DNA from: Pseudomonas sp. BN411
GTDB lineage: Bacteria; Pseudomonadota; Gammaproteobacteria; Pseudomonadales; Pseudomonadaceae
Length of the DNA: 64,000 nucleotides
Assembly (NCBI RefSeq): GCF_029871235.1
Contig: NZ_SSOM01000082.1
Span: forward strand, 1 to 64,000
Reading direction: 5' to 3'
Positions within the stretch are counted from its first letter, which is position 1; each line of letters starts with the position of its first letter. The translations under genes were made by a program, and so were the position numbers. A model generated the notes under the pieces. The model was not told the origin of the DNA. It searched no databases and saw only the letters and a program-made list of their open reading frames with translations. This document shows positions 1 to 8,232 of the stretch, piece by piece.

Positions 1-1214
1 TGGCCTTCGGCCAGACCGCAGGCACGGCCAACCATCTTCTGGGCCAGGGTGAAGCCCTTGCCGTTGTCAGCCGGGGATTCCGGCTTCTTGAACAGGTCGG
101 AAGCACCCAGACCCAGCTCGGCACGGGCCTTCTCGGTCAGGCCTCGGCCGATAATCAGCGGAATACGACCGCCGGCGCGGACTTCGTCGAGCAAGACCGG
201 GGTCTTCAGCTCGAAGCTGGCGAGCAGCACTTCGGTGCCGTGTTTATAGACCTTGCCTGCGTAGGGATAGACGTCGATGACGTCACCCATGTTGAGATTG
301 GCAACGTCGAACTCAATCGGCAGTGCCCCAGCGTCTTCCATGGTGTTGTAGAAGATCGGCGCAATCTTGTTGCCAAAGCAGAAGCCGCCAGCACGCTTGT
401 TCGGCACGTACGGGATGTCGTCGCCGAAGAACCACAGCACGGAGTTGGTGGCGGACTTGCGGGAGGAACCGGTACCGACCACGTCACCGACGTAGGCCAC
501 CGGGAAGCCCTTGGCCTTGACGGCTTCGATCTGCTTCAGCGGGCCGACGGAGCCCGGCTGGATCGGCTCGATGCCATCGCGGGCCATCTTCAGCATGGCC
601 AGGGCGTGCTGCGGGATGTCGGGGCGCGACCAGGCGTCCGGGGCGGGGGACAGGTCGTCGGTGTTGGTTTCGCCGGGCACCTTGAACACGGTCAGGGTGT
701 ACTTGTCGGCGATGGCCGGACGGGCGGTGAACCACTCGCCGTCGGCCCAGGATTGCAGCACGGCCTGGGCGCAAGCGTTGCCTTTCTTGGCGTGCTCGGC
801 GACGTCATGGAAGGCGTCGAACATCAGCAGGGTGTGCTTCAGTTGTGCGGCGGCAACGGTGGCCAGTTCGGCATCCTCCAGCAGCTCGACCAGGGTGGCG
901 ATGTTGTAGCCGCCCTGCATGGTGCCCAGTAGCGCAGTTGCGTGCTGCCTGGAGATCAGCGGGCTGGTGATTTCGAGTTTTGCGATAGCGGAGAGGAAAC
1001 CGGCTTTGACGTAGGCGGCTTCATCCACACCCGGCGGTACACGGTTGGTGATCAGATGGAGGAGGAACTCCTCTTCACCAGCCGGGGGATTCTTCAGCTG
1101 CTCGACTAGGCCTGCGGTTTGCTCGGCGTTAAGAGCCAGAGGCGGCAATCCTTCTGTGGCTCGCGTGTTTGAGTGATTGCGATAGGCATCAAGCACTGTG
1201 TTCACCATTTTCAT
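1..1214 (-). CDS. acnB: Aconitate hydratase B (partial, runs off left edge)
   Basis: The reverse strand encodes the N-terminal ~404 residues of an AcnB-type aconitase, the TCA enzyme interconverting citrate and isocitrate (some family members also act on 2-methylisocitrate). Characteristic stretches are LNAEQTAGLVEQLKNPP near the start, LITNRVPPGVDEAAYVKAGF, LLGTMQGGYNIATLVELLED, and later VGTGSSRKSATNSVLWFFG. These cover the HEAT-like and swivel domains; the Fe-S-ligating C-terminal part is outside the window. The first ATG is at 1214 with a second in-frame ATG at 1208; neither has a strong ribosome-binding site. The extreme N terminus (TVLDAYRNHSNTRATEG) and KLEITSPLISRQHA differ from the usual housekeeping AcnB sequence as I remember it, so this may be a second, accessory copy. 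A perfect palindrome lies about 230 bp upstream. Confidence 0.9.
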   Translation of the reverse strand, partial: MKMVNTVLDAYRNHSNTRATEGLPPLALNAEQTAGLVEQLKNPPAGEEEFLLHLITNRVPPGVDEAAYVKAGFLSAIAKLEITSPLISRQHATALLGTMQGGYNIATLVELLEDAELATVAAAQLKHTLLMFDAFHDVAEHAKKGNACAQAVLQSWADGEWFTARPAIADKYTLTVFKVPGETNTDDLSPAPDAWSRPDIPQHALAMLKMARDGIEPIQPGSVGPLKQIEAVKAKGFPVAYVGDVVGTGSSRKSATNSVLWFFGDDIPYVPNKRAGGFCFGNKIAPIFYNTMEDAGALPIEFDVANLNMGDVIDVYPYAGKVYKHGTEVLLASFELKTPVLLDEVRAGGRIPLIIGRGLTEKARAELGLGASDLFKKPESPADNGKGFTLAQKMVGRACGLAEG

Positions 1215-1815
1215 AAGATCGTGAAATGATTTGCCGGGACATTTAGAAGGATAAATAAGGGGCTGGTTATGTAGGTGTGCGTGTTATTTGGTGGTTCTGG
1301 ATTTGCCGTAGAAATGGCTGCTGTTTATCTGGGTATCTTGAAGTGAGAACGCGTGTCTGCACACTTGAAGCAGCGCGAAAACTTGCTGGGTAGATTGTTT
1401 TAACTGGAATCTAGCATCGCTTTAGTTTTAGGGGGAGCGGGATAAATGCACATCGAGTGTGCATATTTTGATGACTATCTATTATGTCTTTAGAATGCAA
1501 TAGAAGTAATTTGGATCGAGCAACTGGCCGAGCGCTAAGAACTACGCTGGAAAACATGCCGTCCCTACAGTCAGAAGCGGCGTATGGGATCGAAACTTGT
1601 CGTCGATGGAGATTTCCTTGCCCATAAGGTGAGGCGAATGCGCGGAGGCCACTCGCGGTTGTCTAGTGAGATCGCCCAGATTTTGTGCTTGGTACAACGT
1701 GGCACAATTTCCTAGTATTGCGCTTCCGTTGACCAGCAGTGCGTGTACGTCATCAGTGATAGTTAACAGGGATGGCGCGGCCGATAGGCCACGCCTCCTA
1801 TAGATGACTGAGAGA
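1215..1815. other. Intergenic region upstream of acnB
   Basis: About 600 bp between the divergent-facing end of the DUF1330 gene and the acnB start. It holds the palindrome at 1446-1464 and an AT-rich stretch that probably contains the acnB promoter. A reverse-strand open frame of about 96 codons (1542-1832) resembles nothing I recognise and overlaps the DUF1330 gene end, so I do not call it. Confidence 0.5.
1446..1464. promoter_or_regulatory. Perfect palindrome, candidate operator for acnB
   Basis: ATGCACATCGAGTGTGCAT has 7-bp arms (ATGCACA / TGTGCAT) around a 5-bp centre. It lies about 230 bp upstream of the acnB start. The hexamer TGCACA/TGTGCA recurs upstream of the two 3-hydroxyisobutyrate-dehydrogenase-type modules (3148-3176 and 5886-5914), which suggests one shared regulator, plausibly one of the two LysR proteins in this cluster. 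Confidence 0.5.
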
Positions 1816-2103
1816 CTAAGCGCCTTCAACAATCAACAGCTCGGCGAAGGCATGTCCCTCGCGGTGTTTCTTTGCCGCTTGGTATTCCGTTGAATGGTAG
1901 CATTCAAGTGCCTTATCCATCGATTCGAACTCGATAACCACGTTGCGCTTGCGTGCTTCCCCCTCAAGGCTTTCAAATCGGCTGCCTCGGGCCAATACGT
2001 TGGCTCCGTACTTGGCAAAGCAAGAGCTCGCAAGGTTGGCATAGATCGAGTAGGGTTCTGAATTAACAACATCGACGCGGGCAACCCAGTAGGCTTTAGG
2101 CAT
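1816..2103 (-). CDS. DUF1330 family protein
   Basis: A 95-residue protein beginning MPKAYWVARVDV, with NVVIEFESMDKALECYHS and EYQAAKKHREG typical of DUF1330, a small dimeric alpha/beta-barrel of the ferredoxin-like fold. Members often sit beside catabolic enzymes but few have a proven reaction. An open frame extends upstream to 2265, but the start at 2103 gives the normal family length and has an upstream AAGGTGGAAG ribosome-binding site. It overlaps the end of the upstream dehydrogenase gene by 8 bp, so the two are translationally coupled. A YciI-family protein of the same fold sits beside the second dehydrogenase at 5512-5799. Confidence 0.8.
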   Translation of the reverse strand: MPKAYWVARVDVVNSEPYSIYANLASSCFAKYGANVLARGSRFESLEGEARKRNVVIEFESMDKALECYHSTEYQAAKKHREGHAFAELLIVEGA

Positions 2104-3019
2104 TGTTACTTCCACCTTGGTTTTGGATGTGAGGAAAATAGAGTCTTTGGATGCTTGAGATATCCAGGGAGGGGTTATCGCTTGAGGCTGCGCCATGAAG
2201 AGCGAAGACGTTGCGAGCGGCGGCGCCAAGCGGTACAGCGGCGCTGGAGTATTGGGCACAATCAATTGCGAGTCCCAAGTCTTTCAACATCAACTGAACT
2301 TGGAAGCCTCCGTGATAATCATTGCTTGCGGGCACACCTGCCATTAAGTTTGGCCATGGATTCCACTTCTCAACCATGAAGTTGCCCCCGCTACTGTTTC
2401 GCATTACGTCGCTGAGAACAGAAGGGGCTAGACCATTTCGCATGCCAAGAGCTAAAGCTTCGGCAGTGGCAGCCATGAGTATTCCGGCCATCATGTTGTT
2501 GCAGATCTTGGCGAGTTGACCTGTACCGTGGTCGCCAGTATGGATAATTTTCTTTCCCATCTGCCCCAGTAGATCTGACGCTCGAGCCAAAACCTCTACT
2601 TTTCCACCCACCATGAAGCAGAGAGTTCCGGCCTGTGCGCCCATTACTCCACCTGAAACCGGTGCGTCCAAGAATGAACTTCCCATCTTCTCGGTAGCCG
2701 CAGCGACTTTCTGTGACATCTTAGGGTCAATCGTGGAACAGTCGATGAAGATCGAATTATCGTTACTCTGTGCCAGAATGCCCTCAGCGCCAAGATAGAC
2801 TGACTCCACGACGCCACTGTTGGGGAGCATCGTAATGACGACGTCAGCACCCTTAGCGGCTAGCGCTGCACTTTTTGCTCGAACTCCACCCTTGCTTACA
2901 ATGGCCTCTAGTGCGACAGCGTTAAGGTCAAATACCCTGACGTCGTGCCCTGCTTTTAGCAAATTAACTGCCATGGGTAATCCCATGTTGCCGAGCCCAA
3001 TAAATCCTACGGAGGACAT
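2096..3019 (-). CDS. 3-hydroxyisobutyrate dehydrogenase family protein
   Basis: A 307-residue NAD(P)-dependent beta-hydroxyacid dehydrogenase. It has the Rossmann motif GLGNMG at residues 8-13, DCSTIDP at 93-99 and the substrate-binding DAPVSGG at 118-124. The catalytic lysine is K171 in GTGQLAKICNN. Family members oxidise 3-hydroxyisobutyrate to methylmalonate semialdehyde (valine degradation) or reduce tartronate semialdehyde; the sequence alone does not decide which. The start at 3019 has GAGGTG upstream. It is coupled to the DUF1330 gene downstream and is divergent from the LysR gene at 3189, its probable regulator. A paralogue lies at 4415-5335 and mmsA at 11592-13109, which would use the product if this is a true 3-hydroxyisobutyrate dehydrogenase. 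Confidence 0.88.
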   Translation of the reverse strand: MSSVGFIGLGNMGLPMAVNLLKAGHDVRVFDLNAVALEAIVSKGGVRAKSAALAAKGADVVITMLPNSGVVESVYLGAEGILAQSNDNSIFIDCSTIDPKMSQKVAAATEKMGSSFLDAPVSGGVMGAQAGTLCFMVGGKVEVLARASDLLGQMGKKIIHTGDHGTGQLAKICNNMMAGILMAATAEALALGMRNGLAPSVLSDVMRNSSGGNFMVEKWNPWPNLMAGVPASNDYHGGFQVQLMLKDLGLAIDCAQYSSAAVPLGAAARNVFALHGAASSDNPSLDISSIQRLYFPHIQNQGGSNNA

Positions 3020-3147
3020 AATGACACCTCATTGTTTTTATCGTTGGCTCCTCGCAAATAATTATAAAATCTTGCGGGAGATTGTTATCATGTTTGGGGT
3101 TGGAATATATATATATCAGCGCTGTAATGAACATTGAAGACACGGCG

Positions 3148-3176
3148 TGCGCACAGCGTGTGTGCATCTGTGCACA
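3148..3176. promoter_or_regulatory. Candidate LysR operator in divergent promoter
   Basis: The 170-bp region between the divergent dehydrogenase and LysR genes has TGCGCACAGCGTGTGTGCA (3148-3166), an imperfect inverted repeat, running into TGTGCATCTGTGCACA (3161-3176). The sites end 12 bp before the LysR start, as expected for autoregulation by a LysR-type protein. Confidence 0.5.
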
Positions 3177-3188
3177 TGAGGCGAAACG

Positions 3189-4112
3189 ATGAACTGGGAT
3201 GACCTTAGGTTCTTTCTCGATCTGGCCAGAACCGGAAGGCTGACCGCTTCAGCCAGGCGACTCGGTGTCGAGCACACGACGGTAGCGAGGAAAATTCAGG
3301 CCTTGGAGACCTCTCTTGGTGCCCAGTTGTTCGTTCGCTCCCAAACCGGCTATGCGCTTACCGAGCGGGGCCGCCGCATCTTAGAAAGCGCGGAGGACAT
3401 GGAGATTGCGTATGGCCATATCACTTCCAGCATCGACGAAGACGTTGATGTGGCCGGTCTGGTTCGTATTGGTTGTAACGAGGCCTACGGAACTCAGATA
3501 ATTCCGCGCCATGTGGCGGAGATAATGGCAAAATATCCGGAACTTCGTGTGGAAGTCCTCGCGCTGCCTCGGGCTATTCCGTTGCCGCGCAATGAGGCTG
3601 ATATCGTTATCAGTATAGATAGGCCAGAGCGAGGCCCTTACATCGCGTCAAAGCTTGCTGACTATGAACTGGGGGTATATGCATCTCCAGGATATCTCTC
3701 AATGCATTCGTCAATAAACACCGTCGATGATTTGGCTGGTCACGATTTTATTGATTATGTATCGGAGATGGTTTTGGCAAAAAACGTACCTAAGCCAGCA
3801 GACTATGCTGCCCCTGGTAGAATCAAGTACCGGAGCACTAGCATATTGGGTCAGAAGGCGGCTGCTGAATCGGGGTTGGGGATTGTGATTTTACCCATTT
3901 ATGTGGCGGCGCAATCACTTGGGTTGGTCAGGGTATTGCCAGGGGAGGTTGTTCTGCATAAGAGTTATTGGATAACTATGCACTCTTCTCTGCGTAACGT
4001 ATCTCGTTTCAGGACAGTGTGGAATCAGCTAAGGGAAATGGCTGAAAGTGAGCTTGGCCAGGCTTCCGCGCTCGCACTTGCGCTGCAAAAAAATACCCCA
4101 GGTACCGATTAA
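3189..4112 (+). CDS. LysR-type transcriptional regulator
   Basis: 307 residues. The N-terminal winged helix-turn-helix begins NWDDLRFFLDLARTG and contains TASARRLGVEHTTVARKIQALE and LFVRSQTGYALTERG; the C-terminal half is a periplasmic-binding-protein-like effector domain. It is divergent from the dehydrogenase/DUF1330 pair and probably controls it. The protein is clearly related to the LysR at 5958-6872 (shared NWD-LR-FL, EHTTV-R, TGY-LT), which suggests duplication of a regulator-enzyme module. The inducer is unknown. Downstream to 4340 there is no gene. Confidence 0.88.
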   Translation: MNWDDLRFFLDLARTGRLTASARRLGVEHTTVARKIQALETSLGAQLFVRSQTGYALTERGRRILESAEDMEIAYGHITSSIDEDVDVAGLVRIGCNEAYGTQIIPRHVAEIMAKYPELRVEVLALPRAIPLPRNEADIVISIDRPERGPYIASKLADYELGVYASPGYLSMHSSINTVDDLAGHDFIDYVSEMVLAKNVPKPADYAAPGRIKYRSTSILGQKAAAESGLGIVILPIYVAAQSLGLVRVLPGEVVLHKSYWITMHSSLRNVSRFRTVWNQLREMAESELGQASALALALQKNTPGTD

Positions 4113-4339
4113 CAATTGTTGGGTTGGACTTCAGGATTGGTTTCGAGGGGGACTAGGTGAAGTTTGCCTTTGCGTGCACGTAAAGGCCTGATTTATTCAC
4201 TCGTTTCTGTTGGCCCTTAAGAAGCGCAGACGTAACTAAAATGCGGTTTGGCGGCTGAAGATAGGCTGGGTATCTGTCCCTGGTGAGCATCCAGCCATGA
4301 CTGGGAGGGGCGAAGTCTATCTCGTTGTCTACATCCCAA

Positions 4340-4380
4340 TAAAAAAAGCCCCCAGCCTTACCTTTCGGTTTGGCTGAGGG
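4340..4380 (-). terminator. Rho-independent terminator
   Basis: On the reverse strand the hairpin CCCTCAGCC ... GGCTGGGGG (4349-4380, one mismatch) is followed by a run of seven T. It ends the transcript of the dehydrogenase gene at 4415-5335. Confidence 0.8.
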
Positions 4381-4414
4381 AAAAAGAACTAAGGGAGGTA
4401 GACCGGGCTGGGAC

Positions 4415-5335
4415 TCAGGCTACTGCCTTGTTCTGCGTGGCCTTTTGGGCTTCGGTGGACATGGTCAGCACGAGGGAAGTCGCGTCCATGTCGGCGCCGC
4501 CGTTCTGTACGTGATTGCTCATCAGCGCGTGTGCTGCTTCAGCAGTGGAGATGTTCAGGCCGACGCTGCGACCGGCAGTCAGAGCGAGGCTGAGATCCTT
4601 CGCCAGCAGCCAGGTCTTGAAGCCAGCTTTGAATTCGTGCGAGGAGGGGGCTTCTGCCACGACGCCCGGTGCTGGGTTCCAGGTACGGAACGTCCAGTTG
4701 TCACCGGAGGAGCGAATGATGATCTCGAACATGGCCTTGAGATCCAGTCCCAGGCGCTCGGCCAGAGCAGTAGCTTCGCAGTTGACGGTCAGGCAGACGG
4801 CCATGATCAGGTTGTTCACGACCTTGGCAGCTTGGCCAGCCTTAGGGCCGCCCACATGAGCGATGTACTCGCCCAGGGGTTTCAGCATTTCAGCGGCTTG
4901 GGGGATGTCTTCGTCTTTGCCGCCCATCATGAACGTCAGGGTTGCATCGCGAGCACCTTCGGTGCCGCCGGACACCGGAGCTTCGACAAAGCGCGCGCCA
5001 AAGGCGTCAGCGCTTTCATGGATTTCACCAGCGGTGTCGATACCGATGGTGGAGCAGTCAATAACCAGGGCGCCCGGAGCCGCGTTAGCGAACACGCCGT
5101 TCGGGCCGGTCAGTACTTCCTTGACCTCTTTGCCGGTCGGCAGCATGGTGTAGATCACTTCAGCGCCTTTGACGGCCTCGGCGACACTATAGGCAGCGAT
5201 CACACCGTTCTTGGTGGCACGAGAAATGGCATCTGGGTCGATGTCATAACCGCGAACAGTATAACCAGCTTTAATCATGTTCTTGGACATGGGGTTGCCC
5301 ATGAAACCAAGACCAATCCAGGCGACAGTTTTCAT
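4415..5335 (-). CDS. 3-hydroxyisobutyrate dehydrogenase family protein (second copy)
   Basis: 306 residues with GLGFMG at 8-13, DCSTIG at 93-98, EAPVSGG at 118-124 and catalytic K171 in AGQAAKVVNN. It belongs to the same family as 2096-3019 but is clearly diverged from it, so the two are not a recent duplicate. The substrate could be 3-hydroxyisobutyrate, tartronate semialdehyde, or a related beta-hydroxyacid. AGGAG precedes the start at 5335. The YciI-family gene lies upstream on the same strand with a 176-bp gap, and a good terminator follows. A long open frame on the opposite strand is a shadow of this gene. Confidence 0.88.
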   Translation of the reverse strand: MKTVAWIGLGFMGNPMSKNMIKAGYTVRGYDIDPDAISRATKNGVIAAYSVAEAVKGAEVIYTMLPTGKEVKEVLTGPNGVFANAAPGALVIDCSTIGIDTAGEIHESADAFGARFVEAPVSGGTEGARDATLTFMMGGKDEDIPQAAEMLKPLGEYIAHVGGPKAGQAAKVVNNLIMAVCLTVNCEATALAERLGLDLKAMFEIIIRSSGDNWTFRTWNPAPGVVAEAPSSHEFKAGFKTWLLAKDLSLALTAGRSVGLNISTAEAAHALMSNHVQNGGADMDATSLVLTMSTEAQKATQNKAVA

Positions 5336-5511
5336 TGTTGTACTCCTGCAATTAAGAACGTAGTCGATTGGAGTGGATGTCTGTCACAACTCCAGCAGCC
5401 GACCAGAACAGTTTTCTCGGATTACGAAGTCGTCACAATGGCATCGGCAATCAATGGTTGTGCAGAAACGCACAGCTGCCCGCGAGCCTTGTATCCGCGT
5501 ACGTCTGATGG

Positions 5512-5799
5512 CTATTTCTTATCGCCAACGTTGACGATGAATTCGTGGATGCTGACATCTTTCCAAACACCAGCTTGGGCGAAAGGGTCAGCTTTATGGA
5601 AGGCAAGAACTTGTTCTTTGGTTTCTGCCTCAACGACCAGAAGGCTTCCTATTTTTGCCTTGGTTACTTCGTCGAGCAGAGGGCCAGCCATCAAGATTCT
5701 TAGTGACGGAGAGGTCAGAAAACCTCTGTGAGCGTCGTAGTTTTTTTCACGAAGGTCAGGAGTCTTCGGGTTGTCCAGGCAGTGAATGGCGAATAGCAT
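5512..5799 (-). CDS. YciI-family protein
   Basis: A 95-residue protein beginning MLFAIHCLDNPKTPDLRE, with HRGFLTSPSLRILMAGPL and LLVVEAETKEQVLAFHKADPFAQAGVW. The AF-DPF-AG core is typical of YciI/YCII proteins, small ferredoxin-fold dimers with a possible His/Asp active site and few known reactions. I chose the start at 5799 because GAGGAAAACAAG precedes it and the length matches the family; the open frame continues to 5877. It lies upstream of the second dehydrogenase, mirroring the DUF1330 gene beside the first. Upstream are two TGCACA boxes and the second LysR gene. Confidence 0.82.
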   Translation of the reverse strand: MLFAIHCLDNPKTPDLREKNYDAHRGFLTSPSLRILMAGPLLDEVTKAKIGSLLVVEAETKEQVLAFHKADPFAQAGVWKDVSIHEFIVNVGDKK

Positions 5800-5885
5800 C
5801 TTGTTTTCCTCGCGGTAATTGTGCTTGTTGACAAGTGACGCGAATGGAATTAATTGGCAAAATGCAATTTCGATCAATGATATAA

Positions 5886-5914
5886 GTGCACAACCATTCT
5901 GTGTTAATGCACAG
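5886..5914. promoter_or_regulatory. TGCACA boxes upstream of yciI-type gene
   Basis: Two TGCACA hexamers at 5887-5892 and 5908-5913 start 21 bp apart (two helical turns), the second inside the near-palindrome CTGTGTTAATGCACAG. They lie about 90-115 bp upstream of the YciI start, between it and the LysR gene. This is the third occurrence of the hexamer in the cluster. Confidence 0.45.
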
Positions 5915-5957
5915 CCCCAGGGGCAGTTATGGTTGCCACCAGCCTATCTTAAATGGG

Positions 5958-6872
5958 CTATAGGTTCTCACCCATGAACATGGCACGGTTGTCATGAACT
6001 TGCTCGGCAATAAAATTGGCGACCATTCTCACGTGCGCTGCACGACGGTGATCTTCATGTACATGCATGTAGAAGGATCGCGTCAAGGAGATTTCGTCAG
6101 GCAGGATGGGAATCAGTTCGGGGAACTCGGAGGCGATATAGCAGGGCAGAATACCCAAGGCATTGCTCTTGAGCGTAGCAAAGACCTGGGTTAGAAGTGC
6201 CGTGCTCCTTAATCGTGGGATAGTGTCTAGCGAGAGTGCGTCGAAGTACTTGAGTTCTGGTGCAAATAGAGAGTCTTCAGCGTACCCAACAAATGGATGG
6301 TTTATCAGGTCAGCTCGATTTTTTATCGGCTGCGACTTCGCTAAGTAGCGTCTAGATGCATACACCAGGAGTTTGTAGTCGGTTAGTCTGCGCGAAGCTA
6401 CTCTGGAGTGCTCGGCGCTTGCCAGTCCTATCGCAATATCGGCCTCTCGCTTTGCTAGGCTGAATATTCTGGAGGCGGCAAATATTTCGACATCAAGCTT
6501 GCTGTGCTTAGCTAGCAATCCCTGAACAAGCGGGGCCAGAAATAAACTTCCAAAACCATCGGGTGCCCCGACCCTTACGGTGCCTTCAATGGTTTCGGGA
6601 TCTTTGATGGCGTTCTGGGAGGCGACGACAATTCCCTCAATTTGCTGTACGGACTCCAACATCGTTTCGCCTGCGCTGGTGAGGGAGTAACCCGTGTTGC
6701 TCTTGTGAAAAAGGCGAATATTCAGCTTTTTTTCCAAGTAGCCAATATGTCGGGAGACGGTAGTGTGCTCGGTGCCGAGTTGCTCAGCCGCTGCGGATAA
6801 GGTTCCGAATCGTGCAACAGCAAGAAAATAACGAAGGTGATCCCAATTGTCTGATTGAGTTTTGCGTGGCAT
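5958..6872 (-). CDS. LysR-type transcriptional regulator
   Basis: 304 residues from MPRKTQSDNWDHLRYF. The helix-turn-helix covers AVARFGTLSAAAEQLGTEHTTVSRHI with LFHKSNTGYSLTSAG following; the rest is the effector-binding domain. The open frame extends to 6980, but the start at 6872 has CGGGAG upstream and gives the usual family length. It resembles the LysR at 3189-4112. It lies upstream of and codirectional with the YciI and second dehydrogenase genes. A further short palindrome, CTGCACTTGGTGCAG, lies at about 6975-6990, upstream of the gene. Confidence 0.85.
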   Translation of the reverse strand: MPRKTQSDNWDHLRYFLAVARFGTLSAAAEQLGTEHTTVSRHIGYLEKKLNIRLFHKSNTGYSLTSAGETMLESVQQIEGIVVASQNAIKDPETIEGTVRVGAPDGFGSLFLAPLVQGLLAKHSKLDVEIFAASRIFSLAKREADIAIGLASAEHSRVASRRLTDYKLLVYASRRYLAKSQPIKNRADLINHPFVGYAEDSLFAPELKYFDALSLDTIPRLRSTALLTQVFATLKSNALGILPCYIASEFPELIPILPDEISLTRSFYMHVHEDHRRAAHVRMVANFIAEQVHDNRAMFMGENL

Positions 6873-7254
6873 GAAAGTACTCCCGAGCAAGTTATTACTT
6901 ATTGGTGGGCCCTCAGGGGAGACGCGGGCTACCTTGCTCATTAGCGATTTTATCAAATCTTTATCGTGAAATTGCTGCACTTGGTGCAGTAGAAAACTGC
7001 ATCAATCAGCACTGGTGCTGCGCGTGATTTTCATGCCGGGATGCATGAAGGCTGGGAAACACTTAGCGATGTGCCTCACTGCTGCCAGGTGTTCATGGAA
7101 GAGTATGGGATTCTTCCCAGTTAGATTATTGTGCGCGGCCGGGTGGTATAAGCTGGGCTTGGCGGCAGCTACTCCGTTCACCCATCTGCCGAAATGGGCT
7201 CGCAATCCGATTGCGGTGAGGTGTCTGGTGACACCTCCTATTCTGGCTGAGCCA

Positions 7255-8175
7255 TCATGTAGACCAAGGTGGCCCTGCGGCAAATTTTCGCTCGATCCAC
7301 TCCTTGAACACCTTGGTCTTCGCCGGTGCATTCCGTGCTGAGGGGCGGACGAAATAGATACCTGAGCGAATGTCCAGCTTCCATTCGGACAAAATGTGAA
7401 CCAGGCGCCCAGCGAGCAGATCCCGACTCATTAGCCAGTCGCCTCCGGCTAGCACCCCGAGCCCTTGAAGTGCTGCATCGAGCAGGGCCTCGTTGTCGTT
7501 GCTTGTCAAGCTGCCTTTGATTAGTACCGTTTTCTTCTGGCGACCGTTGGAGAGTTTCCACGCAGGGTAGGTGGCCAAATTGGTGAAGCCTAAGCAGTTA
7601 TGTGTCGCCAGGTCAGCTGGTTCTTTCGGAGTACCGTGCTTGGCCAGGTAATCAGGGGAGGCGCAAAGGATCCGGTGGTTGTCGCACAGCTTTTTCGCTT
7701 TCAGGCGGCTGTCAGGCAATTCTCCGACCCGAATCGCGGCATCGAAGCCTTCTGTGATGATATCGACGAAAAGATCCGAGTACTCCGCGTGAACCGTTAG
7801 CGTGGGGTGCTGCGCGGTGAATTCGGCAATTATCGGTGCCAACCATGTCCGCCCAAGAGCCGCCGGCAAAGCCAGCCGAAGCGTGCCTGTTGCGTGGTCG
7901 GCGCTAGCTGTCACGGCCTGTTCGGCGTCCAGCAAGACGTCTCGAGCGCTCTGAAGATGCTGGACGTAAAGCGTTCCTGCCTCGGTAAAGCGCAAGTGCC
8001 GGGTCGTTCGTTCCACCAAGCGTATGCCAAGCCTGGTTTCCAGTTCCGCGACACGCTTGGAGATGATGGTCGGGTGACGTTGTAATGCTTTACCCGCAGC
8101 GACGAAGGAGCCACCGTCACTGAGGGCGAGGAGCGCCGCGATCTGATCGGCGTAATGGCTTTCGAAAGGGTTCAT
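7255..8175 (-). CDS. LysR-type transcriptional regulator
   Basis: 306 residues, starting MNPFESHYADQIAALLALSDGGSFVAAG. The DNA-binding helices are GKALQRHPTIISKRVAELETRLGIRLVERTTRHLRFTEAG split over residues ~27-66; ERTTR-L--T-AG is typical of the CrgA/AaeR-like branch of LysR proteins. The C-terminal effector domain includes GFDAAIRVGELPDS and CASPDYL. It lies 57 bp downstream of the quinone-oxidoreductase gene on the same strand and may be cotranscribed with it. The inducer is unknown. No gene is visible in the 380 bp to its left (6873-7254). Confidence 0.86.
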   Translation of the reverse strand: MNPFESHYADQIAALLALSDGGSFVAAGKALQRHPTIISKRVAELETRLGIRLVERTTRHLRFTEAGTLYVQHLQSARDVLLDAEQAVTASADHATGTLRLALPAALGRTWLAPIIAEFTAQHPTLTVHAEYSDLFVDIITEGFDAAIRVGELPDSRLKAKKLCDNHRILCASPDYLAKHGTPKEPADLATHNCLGFTNLATYPAWKLSNGRQKKTVLIKGSLTSNDNEALLDAALQGLGVLAGGDWLMSRDLLAGRLVHILSEWKLDIRSGIYFVRPSARNAPAKTKVFKEWIERKFAAGPPWST

Positions 8176-8232
8176 GCTGGTGGTCGCCTCTGGCGGCGGG
8201 CGGCCAGCCAGAGGGCTTTCGTTCCTAGTTGG

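Noticed and set aside
1542-1832. Reverse-strand frame of 96 codons upstream of acnB
   Set aside because: Overlaps the end of the DUF1330 gene in another frame and has no family resemblance or ribosome-binding site.
4370-5731. Forward open frame of 453 codons
   Set aside because: It runs antisense to the second dehydrogenase and the YciI gene and crosses their terminator.
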